Positions 10,104-20,450 of a DNA stretch of 64,000 nt are shown here, in pieces (position 1 is the first letter of the stretch; the number at the start of each line of letters is the position of its first letter). Below the pieces are notes generated by a model. The model saw nothing but the letters and a program-made list of their open reading frames with translations, had not been told where the DNA came from and made no database searches. The position numbers and the translations under genes are program-made. The DNA comes from Mastigamoeba balamuthi (Eukaryota; Evosea; Mastigamoebida; Mastigamoebidae): the NCBI GenBank assembly GCA_902651635.1, contig CACRSC010000026.1:52953-116952 (forward strand), given 5' to 3'.

Positions 10104-12061
10104 TCAATTCGTTGCGGCATTCAGGCCTATGGCGAAGAACGAGCACAGCGCCACCCAGTGCAGTGACATGCTGTTGCCGCAGCTCGCAGGCGTCGTAGTG
10201 CCAGTCTCCGAGCTGGACGGCGAGGAGAGTGGCTCCCGCGACGACGAGTCCTGCGCTGAGCTACTCTGCACAGCCACCTCTGCGCGGCGCAGGAGCACCG
10301 AGGCGTCAAAGTTGTGCGGGACGACACTGAACTTGTCGCGAACGTCGCAGCTGCTGAGAGGCAGTAGGGCCGTCCACGTGTCCTCCGACTGCTGTGGGAC
10401 GCCCACCCAGTCGCCTCTGTAGACGCCCTGCTTGCCCCTGCTGTTGGCGACGACCACGTGCAGCATCGCGCTGTGCGCCCTGACGCTCCCCGCGAGCGCC
10501 ACCAGCAGCCCCTCGTCCGCGGCGGCGACGGCAACGACGTCGACGGCCATCCGCGAGAGCACCTGAGGCACCTCGGGGACCAGGAAGTCGACGCCGTGCA
10601 GCAGCGCCACGCGCGCGTAGGGCCTGTTGACGACGACGAGCCTGCCGCCCAGCGGGGCGGTGCTGGCGTTGTCGCCCGTGCGGGCGTGCGTCCTCGTGTA
10701 CGCGAACGAGCGGTTGTCCGAGGTCGCGAGGACCGAGACGTCCCCGAATGTCGCCACGACGTCCACCCGCGAGGCCACTGCCCGGCGAGTGAACTCTGCG
10801 AGGGCCGCCTCGTTCTCCGCGGCGGTGCAGTTTTCCGGATAGACACCAGCGGGAAGCACGACGAGCCTCACGGCCCCGCCCGCTGCTGCTCGGGCAAGGG
10901 CCACGCGAGCCTCCTCGGTGACGTTCCCGCATCGCTGGGCCGCGATACGGAGAGCCGCGGCGCTGAAGTTGGCGCAGGGCGGAAGTCCCGAGTACTTGAC
11001 CGCTGAGCCATCCGGGTACACCGTCCCGTGGGCGAGGAGCGAATAGAGCTCGGGCCTGCGGGCCACTGGCAGCCTGCGGACGCCCGTGTCGACGTCGATA
11101 GTCGCCGTGACAAAGTCGTCGGTGGCGGCGCCCGTGCGAGCGACGACGGAGCCGTAGCGCGAGACGATGAGCGTCTCGGCGCCCGTGAAGTTGATGGGCT
11201 CGTCGCCGGAGCGCAGGACCAGAGTGTCTTGGTCCAGCGACTCGGAGAAGGCCGTGGGCGCCAGCGTCGCGCCGTGCCTGTTGGCCACGACGACGGGGAT
11301 GTCGTTCTCGAGCGCCATTACCTGGAACTGGGCAGCGTCGCTCTGCGCGTTGATGGGCACCAGTAGCACGTCCGCTCCCTGGTGTTCCAAGTGCGAACGT
11401 TCTCTGTTAGCACAGCGGCTGGCCACACGGACTTACAAGAAGGGCTGCAGTGCGCGCGAGCAGCGGCCGCATCGAGTCGGCGCAGATGAGGACGGCGACG
11501 CGGACGCCGGACGTGGTGCCCATGGGCATGGGCAGCCGGAAGCTCTCAGCGTTGTACGAGGACTCGAGCAGGTGGTTCATCTTGGCGTAGTGCCCGCCCA
11601 GCCCACCCGACCCCAGCACCAACACCGCCGAGTTGTAGTACAGCCCCGTGCGCTCGTCTGCGAGTGGCAAGCCCAGCAGGATGTCGGCCCGCGCCTCCGA
11701 GGCCACGTTCTTGAACCGCCCGAGCACAGGAGAACTGTCCAGAGTCTGCGCAGGCACGACCTTAGAAGCGCCCGTGCTGTCGCCACACGGCAGCTGGCAG
11801 CTGGCGGACCTGGGCGAGGACAGCGACATCGGAGCGACTCCAGAAGGAGTAGCCGGTGAGGGACATCTCGGGGGTCACGACGAGGCGGGCGCCCATCTGG
11901 GCTGCGCGCCTGCAGAGGGCCTCGAGGCGGTTGGCGTTGTCGGCCACGTCGCGCTCCCGGGGCCCGAAGTGCACGGCAGCGATCTGCAGCGTCTGCAGCG
12001 AGGCCGAGGCGAAGCACACGGCGAGCCCCAGAAGCACAAGCCCACAGGGAACGTGCGACAT
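10104..12061 (-). CDS. vanin/biotinidase-like carbon-nitrogen hydrolase, probably GPI-anchored
   Basis: Three exons, 12,061-11,810, 11,745-11,437 and 11,378-10,104, join in frame to give 611 residues. Donors are GTCCGC and GTAAGT; the second intron has a gctaac branch site. The start chosen, MSHVPCG, opens a signal peptide ending near ASAS; an upstream in-frame ATG exists at 12,079. The nitrilase-fold triad is complete: Glu in TPEMSLTGYSF, Lys in YAKMNHLLESS and Cys in VLICADSM. The YxKxN-L and ICxD contexts and a C-terminal domain of about 300 residues are like vanin/pantetheinase and biotinidase, secreted amidases that cut pantetheine or biocytin. A Ser-rich segment plus a short hydrophobic end (WVALCSFFAIGL) suggests GPI anchoring. 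Many N-glycosylation sequons. A paralogue lies at 62,021-64,000. Confidence 0.88.
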
Positions 12062-13153
12062 TTTGCTGTTATCGGTCACTTGTGACTTGTGATAAATTAA
12101 AGTGTAAGCTCTTGTGCTGCGGGCTGTCGGTTATTGAGGAAAAGCTGCCGTTGGAACACGTCACGGGCGAGCAAAATCCCATGGGATATCACACGCCATG
12201 ATCTTTCAGACCCGCGGCTATGTCCGGAGATTATGGGCTCCGTGAGAAATGCTACAGACGAACCCCTGAGGATGCGAGCAATGTGGGGGGCCGACTGAGA
12301 GCAGCGGACAACAGTGGTCTCCACCAACGTTCTCCGCGCAGATCGCCGTGTCAAGGCTGACGCCGATCGGGTAATGCGATTCGTATGGAAAGAAGTGGAC
12401 AGGGCGTGGGAAGCCGAGAGTGGGCCCCCGATGGACGGACTTGTTTGATTGATGTCCCTTGGGGAAAAAGTGAGCGCTGTATGTGGTCGCGCGCAATACT
12501 GCGGAAGAACAAAAAGTCAAGCGTGTGGATACCACAAATCGCGCGCAGATTCGTGGGGCCATTCTCGGGAGTCGGAAGTGTCACCCGACCGCGTGCACGA
12601 GAAGTCGACTTCTCACGAGGAGCGGTTCTATGATGTGAGAGAGTCCTGCCTGGCGGTAGGGAGGCTCCATTGACCCAGAGGCGATGACCCCACGAATCTC
12701 CGTGTGTTTTTCTGATACCCAGCACACTAATTAAGTGCCGCGACCTCCAGAGCAGAGGCTCCCGTCGTCCTGGCCTGCCCTGTACGGCCCCGGTGTCGTC
12801 CACCCCGCTCCCGCCGGACCTCCAGAGTCTCGCGGCGCGTGTCTGGTGCGCTCGCGGTCACTTTTCCCCAAACCCACTCTTTGTGGCCCTTTGTTTGTTT
12901 CCCTCGCCGCGCCGCGCTGGACGCTCAGTCTCCAGCTCTTTTCGGGCCCCGGTCATGCTCGGTCGGCTGGGGGAAATGCTCCGGCGTGGTGAAGAACCTG
13001 GCCGCGGGTCATGTAGGGGTGCACTGCACCCCTCTCGCTTCTTTTATTTCCTCGATTTCCTCATTTCAGCCCGCGGGTCTCTTCAGACTGCCGCACAGTC
13101 TGCGGTGCCGCTCGCGCGTCACTGCTACGCACAGCGTTGCTACCACCGCGAGT
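12062..13153. other. intergenic, no supported gene
   Basis: Open frames exist on both strands but none shows a domain, signal peptide or conserved motif. The first 100 bases upstream of 12,061 should hold the promoter of the amidohydrolase gene. Confidence 0.45.
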
Positions 13154-13546
13154 ATGAAGCGCACACGTAAATTGTGTTGCGCGGCCGTTCGGGTGATCTC
13201 TGCGGCAGGTTGGTTGGTCTGGGCGGGTGCGTGTGCCCTCGATTGTGCTTCGCAGGGTGGTCTCTCTCTGACGATTGCCGTGCCCACCACACGCTCAGGC
13301 TCAGAGGTGCACGGGGTCGCACGGGGGGGGTCTCTGCGCCGCGCGACGTGCTTCAGTGGGTCCGCGTCTGACCCTGAGATGGCAACGAAGCGTTTGGCTT
13401 CTCTGTCTCGCACGGTGGTGTCTCGCCTTGTGGAACTCAGGGAACCAACAACAGCCCTACACCATGGCCTGGACTTTCTGCAAAATAGCCCCGCTCCTCT
13501 CAGGGTCTCAGTTGTCCACTCTGAGGGCTGCGCGAACAGGTGGTGA
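13154..13546 (+). CDS. possible small secreted protein
   Basis: A 130-residue frame starts MKRTRKLCCAAVRVISAAG and continues LVWAGACALDC, which looks like a signal peptide followed by a Ser/Arg-rich body. No family recognised. GC-rich DNA here keeps several frames open, including one on the minus strand, so this is only a candidate. Confidence 0.25.
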   Translation: MKRTRKLCCAAVRVISAAGWLVWAGACALDCASQGGLSLTIAVPTTRSGSEVHGVARGGSLRRATCFSGSASDPEMATKRLASLSRTVVSRLVELREPTTALHHGLDFLQNSPAPLRVSVVHSEGCANRW

Positions 13547-13975
13547 GTGGGTGACCCATAATCCGTCTGGGAACACGCGGGATGGTGTGAACAAAATTTT
13601 CATACTGGTCTTAGGGTATATACCGCTGTGGGATTGTGGGGGTGGTGGCGAAGCACGGCCACCTGGCTGAGCAGTGGGCAGCCAGGCTCAGTAAGTACCG
13701 CCCCCGCAGCTCCACGGGCAGCAGCGAAGTCGCCCCACACTGGTCGCAAGACAGCCACCTGGCACGGTCAGCCAGGCACAGTAACTGCGCCCCTCTTTTT
13801 GTTTTTCGCCGCCGCTGTGGCTGTGCATCAATCAATTGTTCTCTTCCGCTTAGCTCCACGTGCACCGGCAGCTCATGAATCGTTGATCCCTTTATGACGT
13901 TGGCCCTGATTGACAAGTACTGGGTCTGGGCGCGAGGCCGCCCTCGCCCGTGTCGTGGGCCGCTGAGGTGGTTCC

Positions 13976-14012
13976 TGTTTCTGTTCCTGTTTCTGTTCCT
14001 GTTCCTGTTCCT
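13976..14012. repeat. (TTCCTG/TTTCTG)n microsatellite
   Basis: About six hexanucleotide units of TTCCTG with TTTCTG variants in a row. It lies just left of the duplicated segment at 14,119-14,826. Confidence 0.9.
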
Positions 14013-14118
14013 GTGCTCTCGCACAGGCGGTCGACGCCGGTGCAGAGCTCGAGGACCCGCACCAGGCGGTCGCGAGCATCGAGCCCGACATGGCTGTCGA
14101 CACGGCAGTGGCTCTGGC

Positions 14119-14826
14119 GTCGAGGCCTCCTGCACCGTGGCCCTGGAGGAGGACCTCCTCGTTGGCGTCTCCACGGTCGCAGCCGGCTCGGGCAACAGCG
14201 ACCCCGACGGCGTTGGCGATGGCTCTGATCCCGACGACTCCTCGACACAGTTTCTCTCTCAAGCCCGCAGACGCAGCACACAGCCCGCAGACTCCCTTGT
14301 TGTGAACAGAGACGCACACCAGCCGCTCCTGGGCAACCCCAGTGCATGTTCTCTGGACACAAATGGCTGCCAGAGCCTTGTCTTCTTTTTTTTTTCTGCT
14401 GGGATGGAGGGTCGCCAGCCCAAAATCGAGGTGGGGGCGGGCGCTCAGGCGTTGACGCAGGACCTCGCGTCGACGATGCCGTACCCGTTCTGGCGCCACG
14501 TGTAGATCGAGTTGAGGCTCCTGCCGACGAGGGCTTCGCCGACGAACTCGATGTCTCTGACGACCTCGGTGAGCCAGCCGCCCCACACGGTCGAAGAGGC
14601 CCCAACAGTGTGCAGGCGGACGTTGACGATGCCGTAGCCGCTCTGGTACGCAAACTGCAGCCCGTCGAAGTTGCCGCGGACGGTGATCACGTTGCCGTCA
14701 AAGTCCGTGGCCATCCAGCCGCCTCCGAGGTTGCCGTGCGAGAAGCTCGTCGCCGGGAGCACGACAGAGCCCCCGTAGAACACGCGCATGTTGACGATGC
14801 CATAGCCGTCCTGGTACTTGACCTGG
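14119..14826. repeat. segmental duplicate of 31,339-32,064
   Basis: About 710 bases nearly identical to 31,339-32,064, differing by scattered substitutions and a 16-18 base indel. The match stops exactly at the single N at 14,828, so this copy may be a true duplication or a second assembled allele joined to unrelated sequence. Confidence 0.85.
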
Positions 14827-14827
14827 A
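14445..14827 (-). pseudogene. partial copy of the secreted GYGIVN three-repeat gene
   Basis: Encodes the last about 125 residues of the protein at 31,680-32,295, essentially identical in sequence (VRGNFDGLQFAYQ, GYGIVNVR, NGYGIVDARSC). The signal peptide and first exon are missing because the sequence changes at the N. It is partial in this assembly; whether it is truncated in the genome cannot be told. Confidence 0.75.
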
Positions 14828-14828
14828 N
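14828..14828. other. single N, probable contig join
   Basis: One ambiguous base at the exact point where similarity to the copy at 32,066 ends. Sequence to the right is unrelated to the gene, so it may mark an artificial junction. Confidence 0.6.
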
Positions 14829-15159
14829 GACTGCGCCCTCTGCACAGTACCACGCAGGCCCAGAGGTCCCCAGAGGGAACCTCCTGGAACCGCGCAGGCC
14901 AGGGCCGCCAAAGCGTGCTGTGGGGTGCTTGAGACTGGGGTGCTGACCGGTGGGGGCTCAAGGCCACAGCCGAACCCAGTCGCGCTGCCCAGCTCTGGGG
15001 CAGAAGTAGGAAGACTCCCACCCACCCTTCCTAATCCACGAAGCAGCCAACCATGTTGAAAACTCCCGAAGGCAATGAATGGCCAGGTGCTGCACGCCAC
15101 AGAACCGTGCAGGGGGCGTGGCATTCAGTGGCCCTCCCATACATCGGCAACCTCGCTCC

Positions 15160-15935
15160 AGAACAGCAGGAGTGCGTAGTCAATCGTGATGATCGCAGTC
15201 ATCACCTCGCCCTTCGCAGTCATGCAGGCCACCCACATGCACTCACACATGATGGGCCATGTGCATGCAAAGTGCTGGGCCATGGAGATGTTGCGGTAAC
15301 CCCACAGGAGCTCCTTGATGCACTAGTGCACCGCCACACTCTGCTCCCTCACTCTGCCAAGAACACAGTCACAGAGATGCAGCCAGCTGCACATGGGAGT
15401 TGATGGTCTCATAGTGCATACCACTGTCAAAGCAGTCAACGAAGAAGAGCTCGAGCAGCTCGACTGTCAGCAGGCCCATGTTGGTCTCATACCAGTCCTC
15501 GAAGAAGCACATGCCTGTTGTGTAGTTCTTGATCGTGCACAGCTGTGTGGCCACTGCTGCCACTGCCTGCTATGTGACTGCCATCGCTGCCTGCTGGGCC
15601 ACGGCTGCAGCTGCCTCCTGCTGGGCTGCGGCCTGCTGCACTGCAGCAGCAGTGGCCCACTGTGCTGCTGTGGCCTCTGCCTGTGTGACCACTGCAACAG
15701 GGTCTGGCAGGCCAGCCGGGGCTGTGCACACATCCAGGAAGCTGTAGGCATGCACCACCCACACCATCCAGTTGTCTCTGCATGCAATGAGAGCATTGAC
15801 GTGGTGCACACATGTCTTCATGCAGTCAGGCCACACGATGCCCCCAGCCACAGCCAGGTCGTTCAGCTGCTTGACTTTCCACTGTGCGAAGTGCATGAGC
15901 ATGCAGCGCTTCCAGTCCGGAAGGGGCTCACCCAC
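15160..15935 (-). pseudogene. decayed unassigned coding sequence with Ala/Gln-rich tract
   Basis: Minus-strand blocks read PLPDWKRCMLMHFAQWKVK and DNWMVWVVHAYSFLDV, then a tract rich in Ala and Gln (15,750-15,570), then FFEDWYETNMGLLTVELLEL, and in another frame HFACTWPIMCECMWVACM. At least one stop and one frame change separate them, so it is not an intact gene. No family recognised; style resembles the decayed proteins at 34-39 kb. Confidence 0.4.
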
Positions 15936-16599
15936 ATGGGGGCCTTAGATATTAGAATAATCTGCCTCATTCCAGCAGGCTAGGCATGCATCAGCCTCAT
16001 CCAACTGTGGGCACACCAGTGGGGGCAGGTCGTTGTTGGCTGCCATGGGCATCCAGGGAGGTTGTCAGGGGGCAAACAAAAATGAGACGGGATGGGGAAG
16101 GAGGAAGAGTTACTGTGCACTGTTGGGGCTGTTCTCTTCAAAAGAGAGGCAACTGTGTAAGCAGCTGCCATCACGGAAATCTGTGCTGAGATTTCCTGGC
16201 TCATTGCAGACTTGGAGGATTGCTCTTGTCTCTCCTCTGTTGAGCCTACGGCCCACATTAGAGGGACATTCAAGAAGAGAAAAATGGAGGAAAACGAGTG
16301 AGATGGGGCAAACACACCCCCATGCAACCTCAATTAAGCAATACGCCACAGAGTTGCTTCCATCTTTAAGGTACAACCGAGGCTTGTTGAGGACTGTGTG
16401 TACAGATACACCACAGAGAGGGAATATTAAACCAGTACCGGTTCCTGCTCTGCCATTGTATACTCAGCTCATTGTGATACAGTGCTCGTAATAATGAACT
16501 GGATAGGCAGATATTTCTAATTAGCAGAACAGGTGACGAATATAGTTCATTTAGGCATATATTTCTAACAAAAGATCCGAATTCATATTTGATTCATTT

Positions 16600-16800
16600 T
16601 CTAAATTGAGTGGGCAGGGAGAGTAGTCCTCAAACGTTTTTAATGGGGTTAAGATCTGGACTGCAGACTGGCCACCAAAGACGAGTAACAGAATTGTACA
16701 TTCTCCTCTGAGTTTCCAACTTGCTTACATGCTTAGAGTCGTTGTCCCCTATAGAACCGAATTCCGGTTTTTTCAAAACAACTTTCTGCATATGAAAGAA
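16600..16800 (-). mobile_element. Tc1/mariner transposase fragment
   Basis: The minus strand encodes GDNDSKHVSKLETQR and, a few residues later, WPVCSPDLNPIKNV. These are the second and third catalytic segments of a DD34E transposase; the expected Glu after NPI is changed to Lys. Only the C-terminal half remains, with stops. Inverted ends were not found. It is clearly older than the copy at 45,086. Confidence 0.75.
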
Positions 16801-16988
16801 GACTGTCTTTGTATATCTGTATCAGGAACTGCGAATTTATATTTATTTGAATATTTTGATCTCTTAAAAGCCTTTGGAGGAAAAAAAGCCCCAAATATTC
16901 AGCTTAGCTGCATACTGAACCTTTCGAATAACAGTCTAAAACCTCACGGGGCTGCCAGCATGAACAGGCAACCCAAGTCCACACAGAA

Positions 16989-17016
16989 GTAGTAGCAGCA
17001 GCAGCAGCAGCAGCAG
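16989..17016. repeat. (AGC)n trinucleotide repeat
   Basis: About nine AGC/AGT units in a row, followed by CA/TG-rich sequence. No role seen. Confidence 0.85.
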
Positions 17017-17224
17017 TGTCAGCCACATGGGGCGTGCATGAGGGCATCATAGTGCATTTGCTGCACAACCAGCACTGTACTGCCATGCATTCACTGCATT
17101 GCCAGTGATCAGTGGTGCAGTGAACAGTGGCTTCCTGCTATCGCTGTGCAGCCTCGAGCTGCCCTGTTGCCATGCATCACTGCACAGCTGTGCAGCCACT
17201 TCATCTGTCAGTGCTTGAAATTGC

Positions 17225-17570
17225 TTGCATGATGTCACCAAACAGCCCCACTGCCCTCCCAGCTGCCCCAGCCACTGCCGCCCAGCTGCCCCACTGTCCC
17301 CACTGCCATTTCACCACCCCACCACTGCAGCTGCCACCTCACAGCCACTGCTGCCCCTGCCACCTGCCACCTGCCGCCTGCTGCCTGCAGCCCCGCCACT
17401 GCTGCACCTGCTTCCCCACTGCCCTCTCACCCCAGTCACCACCACCCCTCCAACCACCTCCCACTGCTCTTGCACCCTGCTGCTGCTGCTGCCCCTGCAC
17501 TGCTCTCGCTGCTTCCCACTGCCCCCAGCCCCCGCCCACCACCCCGTGCCACTCACACTGCCTCTAAGAT
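17225..17570. repeat. C-rich low-complexity stretch
   Basis: Plus strand strongly biased to C with many CCCACTGC and GCTGCCCC words, giving Pro/His/Cys-rich or Gly/Gln-rich nonsense frames. It looks like degenerate tandem low-complexity DNA, not a gene. Confidence 0.6.
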
Positions 17571-17612
17571 GATATGCAAATTGTGATGACTCATTTCAAC
17601 TGACTCTGACGA

Positions 17613-17708
17613 AAAATACTTTGGCGAGAACCCCATCCAGGGGAAAGTACTTTGATGAGAACCCCATCTGGGGAAAAATACTGTGGCGAGAACCCCATTT
17701 CGGGGATA
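17613..17708 (+). repeat. three-unit tandem repeat of about 33 bp
   Basis: Three successive units share TACT(T/G)TG..GAGAACCCCAT followed by a CTGGGG- or CAGGGG-type end. Unit length is about 33 bp with some substitutions. It lies just upstream of the LTR-element remnant. Confidence 0.75.
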
Positions 17709-17749
17709 ACCACACTGATGTACACTGCATTGCAGCTGTATGTGGTATT

Positions 17750-19250
17750 CACAATTCTCTCACTCACTCAAGGCATGCTTGCAGCCTTGAAAGCACCATG
17801 CCAGGTGCTACATCCCCATGCTGCCTTGGCTGCACAGGAGGAAATTCGGAGTGACCTACCACTTCTCTGTACTGCAGCTGCAGCTGCACTGGTCTTCTGC
17901 CTCGTCACCATGGCAAATAGGTACAGTGTTCTCTGTGAACAAGTCCTGCAAATTTGACTCTACCTGCACGGGTTTGGCAAGGGCCTCGTCAGGCGTCACC
18001 TCTACTACTGCCTGGACCTTGAGCAGGAGAACCTTTCAACCCTCAAGAAGGCCACCATTGACATCGTGAGGGCCGGGGACATGCTCATCTCACACTGGTA
18101 CACGTACAAGCCTGGGCCCAAGGGCAGACCAGACAACGACAAGAAGAAGAAGCCAGACCACCAGTGCAAGAAGGAGCCAAGAAGGAACGAGAGAAGCAAG
18201 CCAAAGCAGGCTACCATGACGACGCTCACTGCAGCTGCCTCGACAATGACCTATGGACCTCTGGCTAAGAGCAAGTTTGGCAAGTTCGAGATCATGGAGA
18301 ATGGCACGGTCAGGCCATTATTCAATGTCAAAGGACCGGGACAAGCTCTTGGCAGACCACCACTGTTTCGTCTGCAGGAGCAAGGGCCACGGGAAAATGA
18401 AGTGCCAGGCAGTAAAGTGGCAGACCAGCACAAACAAGAAGGGCACGTTCTTGACCCCGTTCGTGCAGATACTACTCTGCCAGATTATCAAGATCCCGAT
18501 CCCAAAGATCGTCAAGGACGAGCTCACAGCAGACCTGATAAACATTCCAATGCCGAACATCATAAGGACATTCGAGAAGGGGAAGATGCCCCTGATCAAG
18601 TTGGGACCCCTGATCACGGAGAACCCACAGTGGTGCACAAAGTTCACTGAGCTGTTCACGGAATTTTCCGACATTTGTGAACCGTTGGACGACCAGCCCG
18701 CAAAGCTACCACAGAAGTTCCACATAGACATACTCGAGGGGGCCAACATGCCTTACAAGTCGGACTGCATACTCTCAGACACCAAGAAGGTGTTCATCAA
18801 GAGTGAGCTCAACAAGTACGAGGTCATTGGGATCTACATTAAGGATTCTATGATCCGGAAGAAGAAGGCAACCCTGATCTCCCTGGCTGAGTCCAACCCT
18901 GGGGTGTTCCAGATGTGTGAAGACTACCGTAAGAAGAACACCATCATGGTCAAGATCAAGTACCCAATGCAATACACTCATGACATGATAATGTTCTGCA
19001 GTGGGAGGTGGTACTGGGCCAAGTTCGACTGGAAAAGGAGCTTCTGGCAGGGCGAGAATGATGAGAAGACATTCAGGTTCCTGGTGCTGAACACACCGTT
19101 CGGGATCTACCACCCAACCAGGGTCACGTTCGGTTCCTGCAATGTGGCACCCTTCTTCCAGAACAAGATCGAGTACATACTTGAGAAGGAGGGCCTCAGA
19201 GTTCTTACTTACACAGTTCCCTATCAGCAAACCACAGTGGAAAACAAACT
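17750..19250 (+). mobile_element. LTR retrotransposon fossil, Ty3/gypsy-like gag-RT part
   Basis: Parts seen in order: a gag-like region rich in basic residues (about 17,960-18,240), one CCHC zinc knuckle (CFVCRSKGHGKMKC) at about 18,365, and reverse-transcriptase-like sequence to about 19,210 (FDWKRSFWQG, NTPFGIYHPT). Integrase and LTRs are not recognised. The copy is broken in several places and is best read as an old remnant. Confidence 0.65.
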
Positions 19251-19259
19251 GCAACAGGA

Positions 19260-20450
19260 ATTTCTGATGAATGCATTTGCTGCAGTCCAGCAGGATGCCC
19301 AGGCAACAGCCCAGGCTGTCACCACAGCCAAGGGTGAAACCATTGACTGTCTAAGCAGTCTCATTCAGATGATGTTTGCTGGTGGACATCCAGGACAGCA
19401 GAGATGCCCTTCTATGCACCTTTACCACCAGCACAGCCCTACTATGCACCACAAACGTTCGATACCCAGCCATAACCACAGCCGCAGCCACAGTCACAAC
19501 TGCAGCCACAGCTGCAACCTGCCTCACAGCAGTTGCAGCCTCAGCAGATGGCCCCCTACGCCCCCTGATCACAGTGTCACCTCAAATTGAGCTTTAAATA
19601 CGGTGATTTGTTGTCATGACTGTAAGAAGAGTAGGGTACAGAAGTATGGGGCCCCAGTCAGTTGTTGTCAAGACACACTCCGCACTCCATCCCAATCATG
19701 GTTGGCACATGTGCACTCTGATCCCAGTCGGCAGTTGGCAGGGGATATTGTTAACCTCCATATCTTATGCAGAATCTTGCCCTTCTTCTTGTGTGTCAGC
19801 TTAAAGCCAGTGAACAGCAGATGACTGTCCACCTTGCTGACCCAGTACTTCATAGTCTCAAACGACTCCTGATGGCGCCCCCCCGCAGATATCCCACCGC
19901 CAGAGGAAGGACGAATCAGAATCAACTGACGTCAGTGCAAGGGGGGAACAGGGAAAGGAATCTGCTGCTTGTGCACAGCAGCACAGCCTGGCAGCACTGA
20001 ACTGTGTCACCTGCTTACTCCTGGGTGACATTCCTTTTTTCAAAAGAGCATTCGCACCTGCCAACAGCACGTTTAAGAGAAAAGAAGAACGTAGTTCGGT
20101 GGCCTAGGGGAACGGGAACAGTTCTACGCTCTTAGATTCCGTTTTTTCCTGTTCTCCAACGGCGGCGGGCTTCTGCTACGCCAGGAAAACAGCTGTTAGG
20201 GGTTCTAGAGTCTGTAAGGAGTGTCTCTATGAGACATTGGTGGAGGATGGGAACGATGTGTCTGTTAACATGTAGACTACTTGATTGAGTGCATACTGAC
20301 CAACAAGAGAGCAAGATCGTTTGGTACAAAAAACAAAAAAATGGTCAGATTTCCAAATCACGATTGATGAGCTGTGTGCTCTGCTGCCCCCTCCTCACGG
20401 CTGCCACAGATCCTTCATGCGCACGCCCATGCGATCCGCATCCGTGCTGC
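19260..20450. other. no supported gene
   Basis: The first 350 bases are rich in CAG/CAC words (Gln/His-rich frame attached to the fossil). The rest, to the 3' end of the LRR/U-box gene at 20,451, has no protein-like frame. Confidence 0.45.

Noticed and set aside
10458-11859. Long plus-strand frames across the amidohydrolase gene
   Set aside because: GC-rich third positions keep the opposite strand open; the minus frame has the full catalytic triad.
14119-14372. Conserved plus-strand frame (VALEE.LL.GV.TVAAG) shared by both duplicate segments
   Set aside because: Differences between the two copies mostly change the amino acid in this frame, so it is not under coding constraint.
17225-17570. 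Pro/His/Cys-rich frame as a gene
   Set aside because: Low-complexity C-rich DNA, open in several frames, no start context or splice sites.
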